Positions 43,949-45,050 of a stretch of 45,050 bases of DNA are shown piece by piece. The translations under genes and the position numbers were made by a program. The notes below the pieces were generated by a model that did no database searches, had not been told where the DNA came from, and saw only the letters and a list, made by a program, of their open reading frames with translations. The DNA lies in assembly GCA_905235325.1 (NCBI GenBank), contig CAJOLE010000003.1, positions 1-45,050 of the forward strand. Direction: 5' to 3'. The stretch's first letter is position 1. Each line of letters starts with the position of its first letter. The DNA comes from an uncultured Prevotella sp. GTDB taxonomy: Bacteria; Bacteroidota; Bacteroidia; Bacteroidales; Bacteroidaceae.

Positions 43949-44050
43949 ATGGCAAAGAAAGAAAACCCCTTTATCGTGTCAGGCAAGATACCTGATTCGT
44001 ACTTCTGCGACCGCGAGCAGGAGACAAAAACAGCTAACAGTTGTCATTGA
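43949..44050 (+). pseudogene. N-terminal stub of a Bacteroidota P-loop ATPase gene
   Basis: The 33-codon frame starts MAKKENPFIVSGKIPDSYFC and then DREQET, the characteristic opening of a widespread family of Bacteroidota AAA-type ATP-binding proteins (NPF, then YFCDRxxE). In that family it is followed by a helix and a P-loop of the SPRRxGKT type. Here the frame changes after residue 26 to KTANSCH and stops, and no P-loop is found downstream. It looks like the remains of a gene removed by an internal deletion, with its promoter left in place. Family recall is from memory and there was no search. Confidence 0.65.
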
Positions 44051-44121
44051 CGAGTTTCAGTAAGTAACAAAATACCAGAGAAAAAGTTCGTGACCTTGCA
44101 CACAAAACAAAAAGAAAAACG

Positions 44122-44886
44122 ATGAAAAATCTACTGACACGCCGTACCATCCGCAAGTATGCACACAAAGAAGTTGACGAACAATTGCTGAACCGCCTGC
44201 TCGGCGAGGCCGCCCGTACGCAGACGATGGGCAACCTGCAGCTCTACTCCGTCATCGTCACCCGCTCCCGCGAGATGAAGCAGCAGCTGGCTCCGGCCCA
44301 CTTCAACCAGCCAATGGTGACCGAAGCCCCCGTGGTGCTGACCATCTGCGCCGACTTCAACCGCACCAGCTTCTGGGCGAAATGCCGCAAGGCGGAGCCA
44401 GGCTACGACAACTTCCTCTCGTTCCTGAACGCCGCCACCGACGCCCTGCTCTACACGCAGACGCTCTGCAACCTGATGGACGAGGAGGGGCTGGGCTACT
44501 GCTTCCTGGGCACGACCGTCTACCAGCCTCAGATGATTATCGACGCGCTACATCTGCCCCAGCTGACGATGCCCGTGGCCACGCTGACAGTCGGCTGGCC
44601 CGCCGAGGAGCCTCCCCTCTCCGACCGCCTGCCCTTGGCGAGTTTCGTCCACGAGGAGCGCTACAACGACTATATGGGCGCTGACATCGACACCTATTAC
44701 AATTATAAGGAGCAGCTTGAGGAGAACCGCCACTTCGTCAGCATCAACCATAAGGAGACGCTGGCCCAGGTGTTCACCGACCTCCGCTATACGCGCAAGG
44801 ACAACGAAGCCATGAGCAAGGGGCTCATCGCTGCACTCAGGCAGCAAGGATTCCTGGCGCAATCGGGAGTTGGCGGTAACTACTGA
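44122..44886 (+). CDS. Nitroreductase-family FMN oxidoreductase
   Basis: The 254-residue protein has the nitroreductase opening LLTRRTIRKYAHKEVDEQLL, in which the RRTxRxY arginines bind FMN phosphate. It also has QTMGNLQLYSVIVT (about 34-47), the dimer and FMN segment ATDALLYTQTLCNLMDEEGLGYCFLG (about 107-132) and the GWPAEEPP motif near 174. The C-terminal extension (residues 190-254) is of the NADPH-dependent NfsA/FRP kind. Such enzymes reduce flavins, quinones or nitro compounds with NAD(P)H. A weak -7 element (TGACCTTG, 44091-44098) lies upstream, and a hairpin follows the stop. Confidence 0.88.
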   Translation: MKNLLTRRTIRKYAHKEVDEQLLNRLLGEAARTQTMGNLQLYSVIVTRSREMKQQLAPAHFNQPMVTEAPVVLTICADFNRTSFWAKCRKAEPGYDNFLSFLNAATDALLYTQTLCNLMDEEGLGYCFLGTTVYQPQMIIDALHLPQLTMPVATLTVGWPAEEPPLSDRLPLASFVHEERYNDYMGADIDTYYNYKEQLEENRHFVSINHKETLAQVFTDLRYTRKDNEAMSKGLIAALRQQGFLAQSGVGGNY

Positions 44887-44908
44887 GAAAAAGAAAGAAA
44901 TTCTCATA

Positions 44909-44930
44909 ACTCAACTTTCGCAAGTTGAGT
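44909..44930 (+). terminator. Hairpin after the nitroreductase gene
   Basis: ACTCAACTT and AAGTTGAGT are perfect 9-base arms around the loop TCGC, 23 bases past the stop. No T-tract follows directly, so it may be a repeat element rather than a true terminator. Confidence 0.5.
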
Positions 44931-44992
44931 CATGGGTTTGCTGAGTTACTTACCCGTGCATCAAAACGACGTAGTTACGAATAACAGGATAC

Positions 44993-45050
44993 ATCCTACA
45001 CTTCCGACACTTCCTACACCTGCCCGAAATTTTTAGGTGTAGGAAGTGTA
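44993..45050. repeat. Dispersed 30-bp hairpin element, copy 2 (cut by window end)
   Basis: The left arm (44993-45021), the loop with GCCCGAAATTTTT and the first half of the right arm (45035-45050) match the copy at 32062-32134 in order and orientation, with a few substitutions. Confidence 0.85.

Overview
The window falls into two unequal parts that do not belong to the same genome. Bases 1 to about 775 are very GC-rich. They carry the start of an RluA-type pseudouridine synthase (minus strand) and the first part of the 16S rRNA methyltransferase gene rsmG (plus strand). At about 770-785 the rsmG reading frame stops matching its family and a minus-strand GH115 alpha-glucuronidase frame begins, itself cut off before its C-terminus. 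Two genes broken at one point, with a change in composition, look like a chimeric assembly join.

The rest (about 776-45050) is a Bacteroidota chromosome, probably Bacteroidales and close to Prevotella. The signs are SusC/SusD pairs, promoters of the TTG-N20-TAnnTTTG type, secreted proteins ending in a short type A-like sorting domain, and lipoproteins with the lipobox cysteine. Genus level is inference.

Bases 776-24188 hold one long leftward polysaccharide utilisation operon. In transcription order: FAS1 (fasciclin) lipoprotein, SusC, SusD, FAS1 lipoprotein, FAS1 lipoprotein, SusC, SusD, unknown secreted protein, PL4 rhamnogalacturonan lyase, GH115 alpha-glucuronidase (truncated). Just upstream are two separately promoted leftward genes: a 933-residue secreted protein of unknown function (24437-27238) and a 1515-residue protein joining a PL11 rhamnogalacturonan lyase to a long autotransporter-type beta-repeat tail (27362-31909). 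PL4, PL11 and GH115 together point to rhamnogalacturonan I with glucuronic-acid-bearing side chains as the substrate. The lyases would cut the backbone at the surface, SusCD pairs import the oligosaccharides, and the FAS1 lipoproteins may serve as surface glycan-binding or anchoring proteins. No regulator of the locus (HTCS, ECF sigma/anti-sigma) lies in the window.

Bases 31910-32396 are a repeat-rich spacer. After it come an MG2-domain outer-membrane protein (minus), a BtuB-like TonB-dependent receptor (plus), a GT23-like glycosyltransferase and dnaA (minus), and a leftward housekeeping cluster: an orphan C-terminal domain of B12-dependent ribonucleotide reductase, folB, an amidase with a SPOR-like tail, and an MlaD/Mce protein. 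The right end has the stub of a P-loop ATPase gene and a nitroreductase gene (plus).

The most unusual signal is the number of short repeats of several kinds: a REP-like palindrome inserted in frame in a SusD signal peptide, a GC-rich hairpin in a FAS1 signal peptide, period 7-22 tandem repeats directly before start codons of the operon, a dispersed 30-bp hairpin, a 21-bp tandem array, and microrepeats inside surface-protein genes.
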